Shown: positions 44,101 through 52,672 of the stretch, one piece after another
How positions within the stretch are numbered: position 1 is the stretch's first letter
How the letters are laid out: every line of letters starts with the position of its first letter
NCBI RefSeq assembly: GCF_034347425.1
Contig: NZ_CP133779.1
Span: forward strand, 1,302,001 to 1,366,000
Direction of reading: 5' to 3'
Length of the DNA: 64,000 nucleotides
From: Undibacterium sp. CCC3.4
GTDB lineage: Bacteria > Pseudomonadota > Gammaproteobacteria > Burkholderiales > Burkholderiaceae_D
Position numbers and translations under genes: made by a program
The notes under the pieces: generated by a model
Told to the model about the DNA's origin: nothing
The model's database searches: none
Seen by the model: only the letters and a program-made list of their open reading frames with translations

Positions 44101-47100
44101 ACAGCGTTGAGATTAGTTTTCAACCACGTGCGACCAGCTTTTGCTTGGATCAAAGCCTCTTGGAACCTAAGTCCAGTGTTGCAAGTGTCAATATGAGTTT
44201 CATGACCTAACCACATGCTTTGACTAAGCGAGGTCAATGCGGCGAGAGGGGTGAATTCATTGTTAATGTGTACAAGGTCACGTGCGCGCATTAAATCGGT
44301 TCTCATCGTACCGCCACATCGCCCCTCGTCGATGGAATCGAAACCCTGGTCTTCCCAGGTTACGTTCTTGTGTGCACAATCTAGTACGGTCTGAAATGCG
44401 AGTGCAGCCTTTAAATCGTCTTGTTGCGTTTTTAAGCCACTCCAAATTTGATCGGTCGATAAACTCAGGCTATCAAACTTAGCTAGTTTTACCCTTAAAG
44501 ACTGTAACTCAATCAAGCATTTGATATCAGAAGTAAATTGCGGTTTTTGACCTTTGCTGACGTATGCAAGCATTGTCTGCTGTATTGCCCGTTTGCGTAA
44601 CCAACTTGTTGGCCAAAATGAAGCTTCCGCCGCCGCCCAATCACGTTGTAATTGATCGGCGTCCAGCTCGGTCGCGTCGTCTCGGTAGGAGACAGAAAGC
44701 TTGAGCTTGGTTTCACTATAACTTGCTAATAAGCAAATACCCGCTGTGAGGTTATCTACAACGGATTTAGACCAAGTTGTTGAAAGTTGCGATTTCAAGA
44801 TGCTTGTTTTTTCAAGCAGTTGCAAACCTTTATTCACACCGGCGATCGTTTGTGTAGACCAAGGTGCTGACAAATTGTCGGTGATGCTCCTATGGCTAGC
44901 GACTAGCTTTAATGCTACTTGCATCGAACTTACCAGACGACGCGCATCGGAATGAAGAGCGAAGCGCCAATCGCGGCCTGCTGCTGCAGAAAAAAGTGTC
45001 GACAAAACAGCAAGAGCATGTCTGGCATTTTTTGTCAGACCCAAAGAAGAAAACCCAATAGTCGTGCAGAAAGCATCCGCAGAACTTTGCAAGGCGTCCG
45101 CTTTAGGAATCGTTTTTCGGGCCACATCGATCAAGGTTTGTTGCCAATTGGGCGACCAGTCACTATGGGCTATTTGCCCTAGCGGATGTTGCATAAGTAA
45201 ATTGCTGCCAATTTCCTTGGCATTCACATCAAGTCGCTCGGCTAGTTCGAGCAGTTCGTTTAAGGAAGCGACGTCGTGCGCATCAGCAGATGGCCAAGAC
45301 ATGCCAAGCACGGCAACATCGCGTCCAGCCCCAATACGCCCCATTGCATCGTAAGGACTTAGGCCATTGCGATGACGATGATGAAGGCGCTCGACATAGG
45401 CATTAAGACATTCGCGCAACAACTGAAGTCGTGACGCCTCTTCCTTCCAAACATCCGCGTTGCTGTTACCTTTCGCATCCCACGACTTTTTGAGTTGGTT
45501 TAAGACATCCAATTTTTTTGCTTTGCTTGAATGCATCTCGAGACAAAAATCGCCAAGACCGACATCACGCAAGCGCCGGTAGACCACATCCAGTGCCGCT
45601 ATTTTTTCCGAAACGAAAAGAACCCGTTTATTTTCAGCCAAGCATTGAGCGATGAGATTCGCAATAGTCTGGCTTTTCCCTGTACCTGGTGGTCCAATCA
45701 ACACAAAATCTTTTCCGCGACTAGCTGCCATGACTGCCGACAACTGGGAGGAATCAGCGGGTAGGGGACAAAACGTTTGTTGCGGCGGATACTCTCTATC
45801 CAAATATCGAGGATTTGGAAACGGCACTCCGCGTGGATAAGACTCTCGCGGCGTATCAATCAAATGACGGACTACCGCATTTTGTTTTAGCTGTTCTGTT
45901 CGCTCAGTCAAATCTTTCCACATCAAATATTTGGCAAATGAAAACGTCGACAACACCACATCTTCAACGACTTCCCATCCTTTGATGTTCTTAATCGCAG
46001 CCGAAACCGTGTTCCAAATTTTGGATACATCAAGACCGCTTTTATCCTTGGGTAACTCACCTTCGCCGATGCTCAGACTAAGTTCATAATCTTGCCTTAG
46101 CATTTCTATCAAGGTCGGATTAAAACAAGGCTCATCATCGTGAAGTGTTAACGTAAATCCGGACCGAACACTTTTACGATTCAAAGTAACGGGAACAAGA
46201 ATCAGCGGAGCACGAAGAGTTTTGTCATCCTTGTTTTCGCGTGTCCATGACAAGAATCCTAACGCTAAGTAAAGCGTATTTGAACCACCCTCCTGAAGAT
46301 TTGTTCGTGACGTCCGGTAAAGCTCTACTAATCGCGACTCAAGTTCAGCGTCTTCAATACTGACAAAAATTTCCTTACGTTTCAGTGCATCCAGAGCGTG
46401 CTCTCGGCGTACATCTTCTCTGGTTCTTGCCTCGTGAATAACTTGGTCCCGTGGATCATTACCATCCATCAACGCTGGGCGTGGCATCAGCTTTAAGGAA
46501 TGGCCTTCCGCTAACAGGTCTTCGAGTAAGCCAGGATCGGGAGCATCGAGTCGTATTGCTTTTTTACCTGGGTGGAAATTCAATAAATTGTTACGCATGG
46601 ACAGATCGAGAAGCTTACGCTGCCATCTGATCAGCCGATTCTCAGCTTGCCCCTTGTCCTCCCGCTCACCATCAGTTTCAGGATCGTCAGGAAGGTCCGG
46701 TGCCTCCTCAAACGTTGACTGATCTTTTTCAGACGGGTTGATGACCTCTGATATTTTTGGCAATTCGGCACTTGACAGTGGTTTGATACGTTGAAGTCTT
46801 GCTCGCCGAATGTCAACACTCAGTTCAAAGCACTGTTCCACCTCTTCGGATATCTGCTGCGTCCCTACTTCAATCGCATGGCTAAAGGTAGGACAAGGTC
46901 GGTGAGTAAGCAGCGTAGTCTCGAACAGTACCAGCTCTTTTAATTTAACGCGTTTGCGTAATGCGGTAATGTCATCCACTACTACGGTAGAAAATTCTTC
47001 ATTCTTGAGCCATACCCCGGCGAACGCATGGCCTTGAGTAAAAACGAGAATAGGATTCAAACCGCATTGTTCTAGGGCAGAGCAAAAAAGAAGTGAAAGA

Positions 47101-47825
47101 TCAAGACAGGTGCCTAAGCCTGATTCGGCGATTTGGCCAGACCCACGAATTTTTTGACCTTTGTGCTCAAAACTTGCTGGTGGAAGTGCGTAATCTATAC
47201 CCATTCCAGCAACAGCAGTCCAGATAGCAGACGCAAGCTCCCAAGCGCGTTTGGCTCCACCGTTATATCCGTTAAGTGCGCGGTTTTTCCCGTTATGATG
47301 CAACACCTCGGCAGTTTGCTTCAATAAGCGCTCAATGGCTGGTTCATTTGGTTGCACAAAGGCAGCCACCATATCTGGTAAATGTGAAATGCCACCCCAT
47401 TGGTTACGGGGTAACAGTTCAACCTCAACCTGATGCTGACAAATAATTTCAGCGCTACCCGTTTTATTCAACGTAAAGGTGACATGTGCTATTTCGGCCT
47501 CGGTCAAACGTACTAATAACACGCCTTCAAGTTCAACGTCTAAATTAGGAATACGATACTGCTGGCTTTCGTTGATTGCATCCAAGCGCCACGATTTCGT
47601 TTTAATGAATGCGGGTTCAGAAGTTATTGTGAGCGTGAGCTCGTTTAGCGGGAAGAGCGTATCGTTAACAATGAGCAGTTCACGCAATAGCGGGACCGCA
47701 TTTTGATAATCGGCAAGATTCAACTTTTTGATTAATGTTGCCTCAATAAAAACTTCGGCAGTATTTTTTGTTTCTCCTGGCAAAACGACCTTTGCCACGG
47801 ATTCAGACCCTATATCGCCGCTCAT
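41169..47825 (-). CDS. Giant DUF4011-helicase-Vsr nuclease protein (defence-like)
   Basis: 2218 residues. The N-terminal beta domain (1-160) is followed by a transglutaminase-like domain: GLGTCLDLSLLFCSALEQCG with Cys near 239, GHAFAGVWL with His near 266, and VVVDD near 282. DUF4011 starts near 392 (RWQRKLLDLSMRNNLLNFHP). The SF1 helicase has Walker A IGPPGTGKSQTIANL near 712, DEASQ near 1563, GDPKQLPP, VQGDERDIMYFS near 1763 and NVAITRARHELRVF. A PD-(D/E)XK nuclease (Vsr/DUF559 type) lies near 1850-1940 (RIDLGIVDPD, LAGIECDGATYH). DUF3320 follows near 2075 (EGPIKDEVLSRRIARAHGWQ). This matches, from memory, the one-gene anti-phage system Hhe with DUF4011, helicase and Vsr. All key residues are present, so it looks active. 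Base composition is lower in G+C than the neighbours. Confidence 0.88.
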   Translation of the reverse strand: MSGDIGSESVAKVVLPGETKNTAEVFIEATLIKKLNLADYQNAVPLLRELLIVNDTLFPLNELTLTITSEPAFIKTKSWRLDAINESQQYRIPNLDVELEGVLLVRLTEAEIAHVTFTLNKTGSAEIICQHQVEVELLPRNQWGGISHLPDMVAAFVQPNEPAIERLLKQTAEVLHHNGKNRALNGYNGGAKRAWELASAIWTAVAGMGIDYALPPASFEHKGQKIRGSGQIAESGLGTCLDLSLLFCSALEQCGLNPILVFTQGHAFAGVWLKNEEFSTVVVDDITALRKRVKLKELVLFETTLLTHRPCPTFSHAIEVGTQQISEEVEQCFELSVDIRRARLQRIKPLSSAELPKISEVINPSEKDQSTFEEAPDLPDDPETDGEREDKGQAENRLIRWQRKLLDLSMRNNLLNFHPGKKAIRLDAPDPGLLEDLLAEGHSLKLMPRPALMDGNDPRDQVIHEARTREDVRREHALDALKRKEIFVSIEDAELESRLVELYRTSRTNLQEGGSNTLYLALGFLSWTRENKDDKTLRAPLILVPVTLNRKSVRSGFTLTLHDDEPCFNPTLIEMLRQDYELSLSIGEGELPKDKSGLDVSKIWNTVSAAIKNIKGWEVVEDVVLSTFSFAKYLMWKDLTERTEQLKQNAVVRHLIDTPRESYPRGVPFPNPRYLDREYPPQQTFCPLPADSSQLSAVMAASRGKDFVLIGPPGTGKSQTIANLIAQCLAENKRVLFVSEKIAALDVVYRRLRDVGLGDFCLEMHSSKAKKLDVLNQLKKSWDAKGNSNADVWKEEASRLQLLRECLNAYVERLHHRHRNGLSPYDAMGRIGAGRDVAVLGMSWPSADAHDVASLNELLELAERLDVNAKEIGSNLLMQHPLGQIAHSDWSPNWQQTLIDVARKTIPKADALQSSADAFCTTIGFSSLGLTKNARHALAVLSTLFSAAAGRDWRFALHSDARRLVSSMQVALKLVASHRSITDNLSAPWSTQTIAGVNKGLQLLEKTSILKSQLSTTWSKSVVDNLTAGICLLASYSETKLKLSVSYRDDATELDADQLQRDWAAAEASFWPTSWLRKRAIQQTMLAYVSKGQKPQFTSDIKCLIELQSLRVKLAKFDSLSLSTDQIWSGLKTQQDDLKAALAFQTVLDCAHKNVTWEDQGFDSIDEGRCGGTMRTDLMRARDLVHINNEFTPLAALTSLSQSMWLGHETHIDTCNTGLRFQEALIQAKAGRTWLKTNLNAVADGSCGSEMLLDLNNMNALLDIEYELASYDELRAATHGVWNGLKSQPEEIDSATKFHASLASVLSDLASTPDELVTIKAALNRLLGDGNDLLAPAGPVSLAGGNYVAAHQSLLQSTDSLGQLSGISQETPSSFQLLTPARLVMACQDMIAAEPRLRAWCAWRKVRDEASLVGMGVIAEAIENGGVLPGLVREAFETNYCRWWLNAVVDDDNVLRNFVSVEHEKRIKNFQELDDRFTELTQAWVRARLCAELPDQEAVERNSEWGVLRHEMQKKARHLPLRELVGRVSSAMAQLTPCMLMSPLSIAQYLSADSALFDLVVFDEASQITVWDAIGAIARGKQTVMVGDPKQLPPTNFFDRAESDLDDEDVEGDLESILDECLGANLPTIDLSWHYRSRSESLIAFSNHRYYGGSLVTFPSPVTDDRAVNFHYIPNGIYEKGGARINKPEAKALVKDITARLKQPGFRESGLTIGVVTFNTEQQRLIEDLLDDERRKDPSIEPYFSETALEPVFVKNLESVQGDERDIMYFSITYGPTLSGTVSMNFGPMNKQGGERRLNVAITRARHELRVFSSLRPEQMDLSRTQAEGVRDLKHFLLFAERGPKALAEANSGSVGGYESPFEKSVALALAARGWRVEPQIGVSAFRIDLGIVDPDAPGSYLAGIECDGATYHRSATAKDRDKLREQVLRGLGWEIVRIWSTDWWIDPVVTLEKVNIRLEHLLTVCRARRLTEADRVEKLNLAAAIVAENSLAATLELSTDFSHLETKTSEFNTATAVSDEILAVPAINVAAVQPPAAARVLFIEADIRVEGTAVTAEVFFEKNYEVTLIQMIKDVVAVEGPIKDEVLSRRIARAHGWQRTGARIHERVTSLAAHHLHSTQEETDVFFWHSTEQKNTIVFRRPDMDVTRSVDEIALPELVALAHELSSSEMTGEDTVLAMAREIGLSKLRATSRLRLEVACLEAQQSRGMSTALIDTL

Positions 47826-47849
47826 GTTTTCTTCCGCAATTTTCCACCA

Positions 47850-47873
47850 ATAACATCAAAATAGTGATGTTAT
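47850..47873. promoter_or_regulatory. 24-bp palindrome at the giant nuclease-helicase gene
   Basis: ATAACATCA (47850-47858) and TGATGTTAT (47865-47873) are perfect 9-bp arms around AAATAG, 25 bases before the ATG. A symmetric site of this type so close to the start suggests repression by a dimeric regulator. Confidence 0.55.
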
Positions 47874-47880
47874 AAACTTC

Positions 47881-48164
47881 TCAACACTTTACATCAAACT
47901 TTTTGTAAACGGCCAAGAGAATGATGCTCCTCCAGCAATTTTGCACAAAAGCTAGTATTGCGACGATGTCTAATGCACTTATAACAATAGAAGCTTTTTC
48001 CGATGCAAAAATAGAGATGCAGAAACATATCAGAGTCACCACATACTCTACTGAGTTCATTTGGGGTACGCGATTTACGGCTAGGAGCCTGAGCGGCAGC
48101 CAATTTAGCTTACTGTGAGGCGGAAGCTCCTATAATCTCTACTCATTGCTCTTGCGAACCTCTC
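47881..48164. other. Gap at the right border of the island
   Basis: About 280 bases with no gene I recognise. Frames of 65-69 codons are open on both strands (47921-48118 plus, 47894-48103 minus), each without a ribosome binding site or family. The base composition changes here from the AT-richer island to core genome. No direct repeat to the left border is evident by eye. Confidence 0.4.
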
Positions 48165-48656
48165 ATGCCCACCAAACCACATCGTCTGCAGCACCATACC
48201 TTGCCATCAGGCATGCTTTTGCAATTCAAGCTGGAACGCTGGCACCGTCGCGCGCTGTATGGCCTCATCGCCTCCTTATACTGCAGTGGCATGGCGTGGG
48301 TGATCGCGCATTTCAAATTACGTCGGGTCGGCGAGTTTGGTGAGCTGATTCATCCGCTCGAACACTGGTCCATGCAAGTACATGGGGCCTTGCAAATCCC
48401 GGCCAGCTTTCTGCTCGGCGCTTTGCTGTTTGCCCATATGCGCCGGGCCTACCGTGCCGGCCGTAACCGCAGCAGTGGGCTGTGCATGATCGCTGTCTTG
48501 CTGTGTTTGGCGGTCAGCGGCTATGGCCTCGATTACTTTGCCAGGGAACTGAGCCGCTCAATCTGGTCGTACGCGCACTGGTTGCCCGGAGCTGCCTTGC
48601 CTATGCTGTTATGGATACATATCAATCACGGGCGTGCCAGTTTGGCGGCAGACTAA
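48165..48656 (+). CDS. Small His-containing integral membrane protein
   Basis: 163 residues with about four membrane segments: ALYGLIASLYCSGMAWVI, then GALQIPASFLLGALLF, SGLCMIAVLLCLAVSGYGL, and WLPGAALPMLLWIHI. Histidines lie near helix ends: PLEHWSMQVHGALQ, SYAHWLPG and WIHINHG. This arrangement resembles small cytochrome b-like or DUF4405-type proteins in which His pairs bind haem, but I cannot assign the family. It ends three bases before the convergent priA stop. Confidence 0.6.
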   Translation: MPTKPHRLQHHTLPSGMLLQFKLERWHRRALYGLIASLYCSGMAWVIAHFKLRRVGEFGELIHPLEHWSMQVHGALQIPASFLLGALLFAHMRRAYRAGRNRSSGLCMIAVLLCLAVSGYGLDYFARELSRSIWSYAHWLPGAALPMLLWIHINHGRASLAAD

Positions 48657-48659
48657 GCT

Positions 48660-50702
48660 TCAAATATCGACCGGATCTATTTCCAATGACCATTTAACGC
48701 GGCTTTTCAGCGCGCGCATGGCGATAATCCAGGCTTTGGCGAAGGCTTGTAAAGCCGGTCGTGAGACCGACTCGATCAATAGTTGCGCACGCTCCACATT
48801 GGCGACCCGCATCATCGTCATCGGAATCGGGTCATGGATGCTAATGCCAGGATGCTCGAGACAAACCGCTGCTTGCTGCAAAAACTCTAATGCCAAGGCT
48901 AATTCTCTGGCTTCGGCGCGCAATAAAGCTTGATACATAAACGGTGGCAATTCCGCTTGCCTACGCTCTTGCAACATGTCGGCGGCAAAGCTGCGGTAAT
49001 TGTGGCCAATCAAGGCGTGGTAGAGCGGATGGTCGGGATAACGCGTCTGCACCAAGACTTCGGCCGCATTGCCATCGGTATTTTGGGCAGTGCGCCCGGC
49101 GCGCCCGGAAACTTGCATCAGTTGCGCGAATAAGCGCTCGGCGGCGCGGTAGTCTTGGGAAAACAAGGCGGCATCAGGATTGAGCGCCGCCACCAGCGTC
49201 AGCCGTTTAAAATCATGCCCTTTAGCAACCATCTGGGTGCCGATCAAGATATCGATACTACCGTCATGCACTAAATTAAAGGCGGCGGCGGCACTGCCTT
49301 TCAGCCGCGTGGAATCGGCATCGATGCGCAAGACCCGTGCTTCTGGGAAAATTTCAGCCAGGCTTTCTTCCAAGCGTTGGGTGCCGCGACCTAGTGGCTG
49401 TAAATCAACATTGCCACAAGTTGGGCAGGCGCGCGGGATTCTTTGCTCGAGTCCACAGTGATGGCAACGCAGGCGATGCTCGCCTTTGTGTAAGACCAAA
49501 TTGGCGGTACAGCGCGTGCAGTTACTCAGCCAGCCGCAAGCGTCACAGGCCAGCACCGGTGCATAACCGCGTCGATTTAAAAACAGGAGTGATTGCTCAC
49601 CCTTGTCAAGACGTAAGCGTATCGACGCAGTAACACGTGGCGTCAATCCTTGCACCGGCTTTTCTCGCTCCAAGTTCACCATGCGGATGATAGGCAACAC
49701 GGCCGCGGCAACGGCGCGCTGCGACAGTTCCGATAAGCGATAACGACCACTTTGCACCGCCTGCCAACTCTCCAGCGAAGGCGTGGCCGAGCCGAGCACC
49801 ACCGCAATGCCGGCCCGGTGGCCACGCCAAATCGCTAAATCGCGTGCCGAATAGCGTAAGCCTTCCTGTTGCTTATAAGAAGGGTCATGCTCTTCATCAA
49901 CGATGATCAATTTCAAGTCGGGTAAGGATGCCAACATCGCCAGACGGGTACCGAGGACTATCCGCGCCCGCCCGAGGTGGGCGGCGAGCCAGTTATCCGA
50001 GCGCGCGCCTTCGGCCATGCCACTGTGCAAGGTCGCCAAGTGCAGGCCAGGAAAACGGGCGCGAATATGGGCCTCGAATTGTGGGGTAAGGTTGATTTCC
50101 GGAACCAGAATCAAGACTTGGGCGCGCTCAGAAGCGGCCAGTATTGCCGCTGCCGCATGCAAATACACTTCGGTTTTACCGCTGCCGGTAACGCCAAACA
50201 GCAGATGTGTGGAGAAACCAGGCGTGCCGGTGATCGCGCTGACGGCGGCGCGCTGCTCATCGTTGAGTGAGGCCGCACCATGCGCAGCAGCATCGCTTTG
50301 CAAAGGTCGTTTCGCCAATCGCTTCAATCCCTTATCGAGCGCCAACGTGGTGGCGGCTTTGATATTCTTGGGCAAAGCCGGCAAGGCGACCTCGCCGAGC
50401 GGGCGTTGATAATACTCGGCAGCAAATTGCACCAAAGCCATCCAGTTGGCATCGAGCGCTGCGAGGCTGCTACGCACCGCCAAGACATCGCGCAGTTTAT
50501 CTTCCGGCACAGCCGTGCTGGTGGCCAGCGCGACGATCAGCCCGACCATTTTTTGGCTGCCAAATGGGACCAGCGCCAGTTGCCCGACTTGCGGCAATGG
50601 ACTTTCTTGCTCGCTATCAACTTCCAGCGGCGCTATCCAGCGGTAATCGAACAGCGTGTCAAGGGGGGTATCGAGGGCGATACGCAGAAAAAGTGTAGCC
50701 AC
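48660..50702 (-). CDS. priA: Primosomal protein N' (replication restart helicase)
   Basis: 680 residues from GTG 50702. The N-terminal 3'-DNA-binding domain is followed by a DEAH-type helicase: Walker A GVTGSGKTEVY, DEEHDPSYKQQEGLRYSARD, and VLGSATPSLESWQ. The zinc module has paired cysteines in CDACGWLSNCTRC and RCHHCGLEQRIPRACPTC. The C-terminal helicase half has LIGTQMVAKGHDF and QVSGRAGR. PriA reloads the replicative helicase at stalled forks. Upstream lies an AT-rich DnaA-box module. Confidence 0.95.
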   Translation of the reverse strand: MATLFLRIALDTPLDTLFDYRWIAPLEVDSEQESPLPQVGQLALVPFGSQKMVGLIVALATSTAVPEDKLRDVLAVRSSLAALDANWMALVQFAAEYYQRPLGEVALPALPKNIKAATTLALDKGLKRLAKRPLQSDAAAHGAASLNDEQRAAVSAITGTPGFSTHLLFGVTGSGKTEVYLHAAAAILAASERAQVLILVPEINLTPQFEAHIRARFPGLHLATLHSGMAEGARSDNWLAAHLGRARIVLGTRLAMLASLPDLKLIIVDEEHDPSYKQQEGLRYSARDLAIWRGHRAGIAVVLGSATPSLESWQAVQSGRYRLSELSQRAVAAAVLPIIRMVNLEREKPVQGLTPRVTASIRLRLDKGEQSLLFLNRRGYAPVLACDACGWLSNCTRCTANLVLHKGEHRLRCHHCGLEQRIPRACPTCGNVDLQPLGRGTQRLEESLAEIFPEARVLRIDADSTRLKGSAAAAFNLVHDGSIDILIGTQMVAKGHDFKRLTLVAALNPDAALFSQDYRAAERLFAQLMQVSGRAGRTAQNTDGNAAEVLVQTRYPDHPLYHALIGHNYRSFAADMLQERRQAELPPFMYQALLRAEARELALALEFLQQAAVCLEHPGISIHDPIPMTMMRVANVERAQLLIESVSRPALQAFAKAWIIAMRALKSRVKWSLEIDPVDI

Positions 50703-50761
50703 AACTTAGTTTTTTTCGTCAAATATGCCGCTAACTGTTGATTTCATTAACAGTTTTCGAG

Positions 50762-50965
50762 TTGTCCACAATTTCTGTGGATAACTTTGTGGAGAAAGGT
50801 CTATTGACATCGGTTTTTGCCAGTGGCTATGCGGGTTCAGGCGATTTGCTCAATCTCTACGCAGATAATTTATCTGTTTAAAATCAAAGGCTTAGAAAAT
50901 CTTAAAAAAATTGCGTTTTTATTTTTAAACTTATTTCACGATGCCCTGATTTTGTGCATAAGTAA
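50762..50965. other. AT-rich DnaA-box module between hemE and priA
   Basis: Boxes TTGTCCACA (50762-50770, one mismatch), TGTGGATAA (50776-50784, perfect in reverse) and TGTGCATAA (50953-50961, TTATGCACA in reverse, fits TTATNCACA) enclose a strongly A/T-rich tract (50870-50945). A 19-base stretch around the second box (50775-50793) and a 14-base stretch around the third (50952-50965) are found again, in the same order, upstream of hemE. This could be part of an origin, a DnaA-titration site or a DnaA-controlled promoter. Confidence 0.45.
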
Positions 50966-51159
50966 CACAGAACGTTTAAGCAAGTGCAATAAATTGTGAT
51001 ACGACAGCATGGTTTTTCACCTCATTCTGGCTGCAAAGGCGCATGGGCACGTCGTTTTGCTTAGCAGCATGAGACTTTCCCAGCGCGCGCCTGCCGGGCT
51101 AGCTTTGGCGCACCAGCATCGCCACGGCCAGCCCTTGCACTCATTATGCTCAGCAGATA

Positions 51160-52251
51160 TCAGCGCTCGGCCTGACGCAACAGCCGGCTGTGTTCATGCA
51201 CAGCTTGCACCAAGGCAGTCACAGCATCCGGTGAGGTAAATTGCGAAATACCATGGCCAAGATTAAATACATGGCCTTCGCCGACTGCCGGTGTGCCGTA
51301 GCTATCTAAAGTTTTGATGACTTCGGCACGAATTTGTGCGGGATCAGCGAACAGGATAGCCGGATCCAAATTGCCTTGCAAGGCAACTTTTTGACCCACT
51401 CGGGCGCGCGCCTGGCCCAAATTGACGGTCCAGTCCAAACCAACAGCATCCGCGCCAATAGCGGCGATCTGTTCTAGCCACAAGCCACCGCCTTTGGTGA
51501 AGACGATTGCCGGAATGCGCTGACCATTTTTTTCTTTTTGCAAAGCATTGATGATGTCCCGCATGTAGGCCAAGGAAAACTCTTGGTAAGCGGCATCGGC
51601 CAAGGCACCGCCCCAGCTATCGAAAATCATGACCGCTTGAGCACCGGCATCGATCTGTGCATTCAGGTAGGCTGCCACGGCATCGGCATTGGTGCGCAAG
51701 ATGTGATGCATCAAATCTGGACGCTGATACAGCATGGTCTTGACCTTATGGAACTCGCGCGAACCCTGCCCCTCCACCATGTAGCAAGCCAGCGTCCACG
51801 GGCTGCCTGAGAAGCCTATCAGGGGTACCCGGCCATCGAGGGCGTGACGAATTTGCGTTACAGCATCAAACACATATTGCAAACTGCCTGGCTCGGGCAC
51901 TTTGAGCGCCAATACATCTTTCTCATTTTGCAAAGGTCGCTCAAACTTCGGCCCTTCGCCTTCCTCAAAGTATAAGCCCAAGCCCATGGCATCGGGCACG
52001 GTGAGGATATCGGAAAACAAAATCGCGGCATCAAGATCGTAACGGTCTATCGGCTGCAAGGTGACTTCGGTGGCAAATGCCGGATTTTTAGCCAAACTCA
52101 GAAATGATCCCGCCGTTTTACGACTGGCCCGGTATTCGGGCAAATAACGGCCGGCTTGCCGCATCAACCATAACGGGGTGTAATCCGTTTCTTGACGTAA
52201 CAGCGCTTTGATGAAGGTATCGTTTTTCAGTGGAGCAAATTGATCAGACAT
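51160..52251 (-). CDS. hemE: Uroporphyrinogen decarboxylase
   Basis: 363 residues from ATG 52251, which fits the family start ([20 protein letters not shown]); the frame stays open to 52398 but those 49 residues are not conserved. It converts uroporphyrinogen III to coproporphyrinogen III in haem synthesis. Signature 1 is [16 protein letters not shown] with the key Arg residues, signature 2 [19 protein letters not shown], and the active-site Asp is in [15 protein letters not shown]. The length is usual. Both flanks are AT-rich with DnaA boxes. Confidence 0.97.
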   Translation of the reverse strand: MSDQFAPLKNDTFIKALLRQETDYTPLWLMRQAGRYLPEYRASRKTAGSFLSLAKNPAFATEVTLQPIDRYDLDAAILFSDILTVPDAMGLGLYFEEGEGPKFERPLQNEKDVLALKVPEPGSLQYVFDAVTQIRHALDGRVPLIGFSGSPWTLACYMVEGQGSREFHKVKTMLYQRPDLMHHILRTNADAVAAYLNAQIDAGAQAVMIFDSWGGALADAAYQEFSLAYMRDIINALQKEKNGQRIPAIVFTKGGGLWLEQIAAIGADAVGLDWTVNLGQARARVGQKVALQGNLDPAILFADPAQIRAEVIKTLDSYGTPAVGEGHVFNLGHGISQFTSPDAVTALVQAVHEHSRLLRQAER

Positions 52252-52398
52252 GTTGGCTTTCAGTAAGACAGTGTGGTTTGCGATGGCCGGCTCAAGCATC
52301 GGTATTTTCGGAATATCTGACATTATCGCCGAAGCTGCTGCGATCAGCATCTGATCTTGCACAAGCACACGGCAAGCAAGCTTATTTACCCAGAACAA

Positions 52399-52571
52399 CT
52401 GTGGATAACTTTGTGGATAGATTTTCGGATTTTGAGGTTTACCTCGAATTATTCATTTCAGTTAACAATAAACACTTGTAAGTCATTGAATCAATTGATT
52501 AATTTGACACACACATGAAATTAATCAATTTTTTCGACTAATATTTTTCTTGACAGCTTGTGCATAAGTAA
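52399..52571. other. AT-rich DnaA-box module upstream of hemE
   Basis: TGTGGATAA (52400-52408, perfect), TGTGGATAG (52412-52420, one mismatch) and TGTGCATAA (52559-52567, fits TTATNCACA) frame an A/T-rich stretch with a perfect 13-bp inverted repeat (52493-52505 with 52518-52530). It repeats the order and orientation of the module downstream of hemE. The 420-base gap also serves as hemE upstream region. Confidence 0.45.
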
Positions 52572-52672
52572 GGTCGGCTGGTTTTTTTAAGCGCTGTTTC
52601 CTACAGAAAATATCGGGTGAAAATGGCGTCAGTGCTGGCTTTGCAGATGTATGTGCGGCGTCACAAAGCCGT

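Noticed and set aside
47894..48118. Small genes at the right border of the island
   Set aside because: Overlapping frames of 65-69 codons on both strands, none with a ribosome binding site, family or typical composition.
52252..52398. A 49-residue N-terminal extension of HemE
   Set aside because: The family starts at the ATG 52251; the extension is not like any known HemE leader and overlaps the DnaA-box module.
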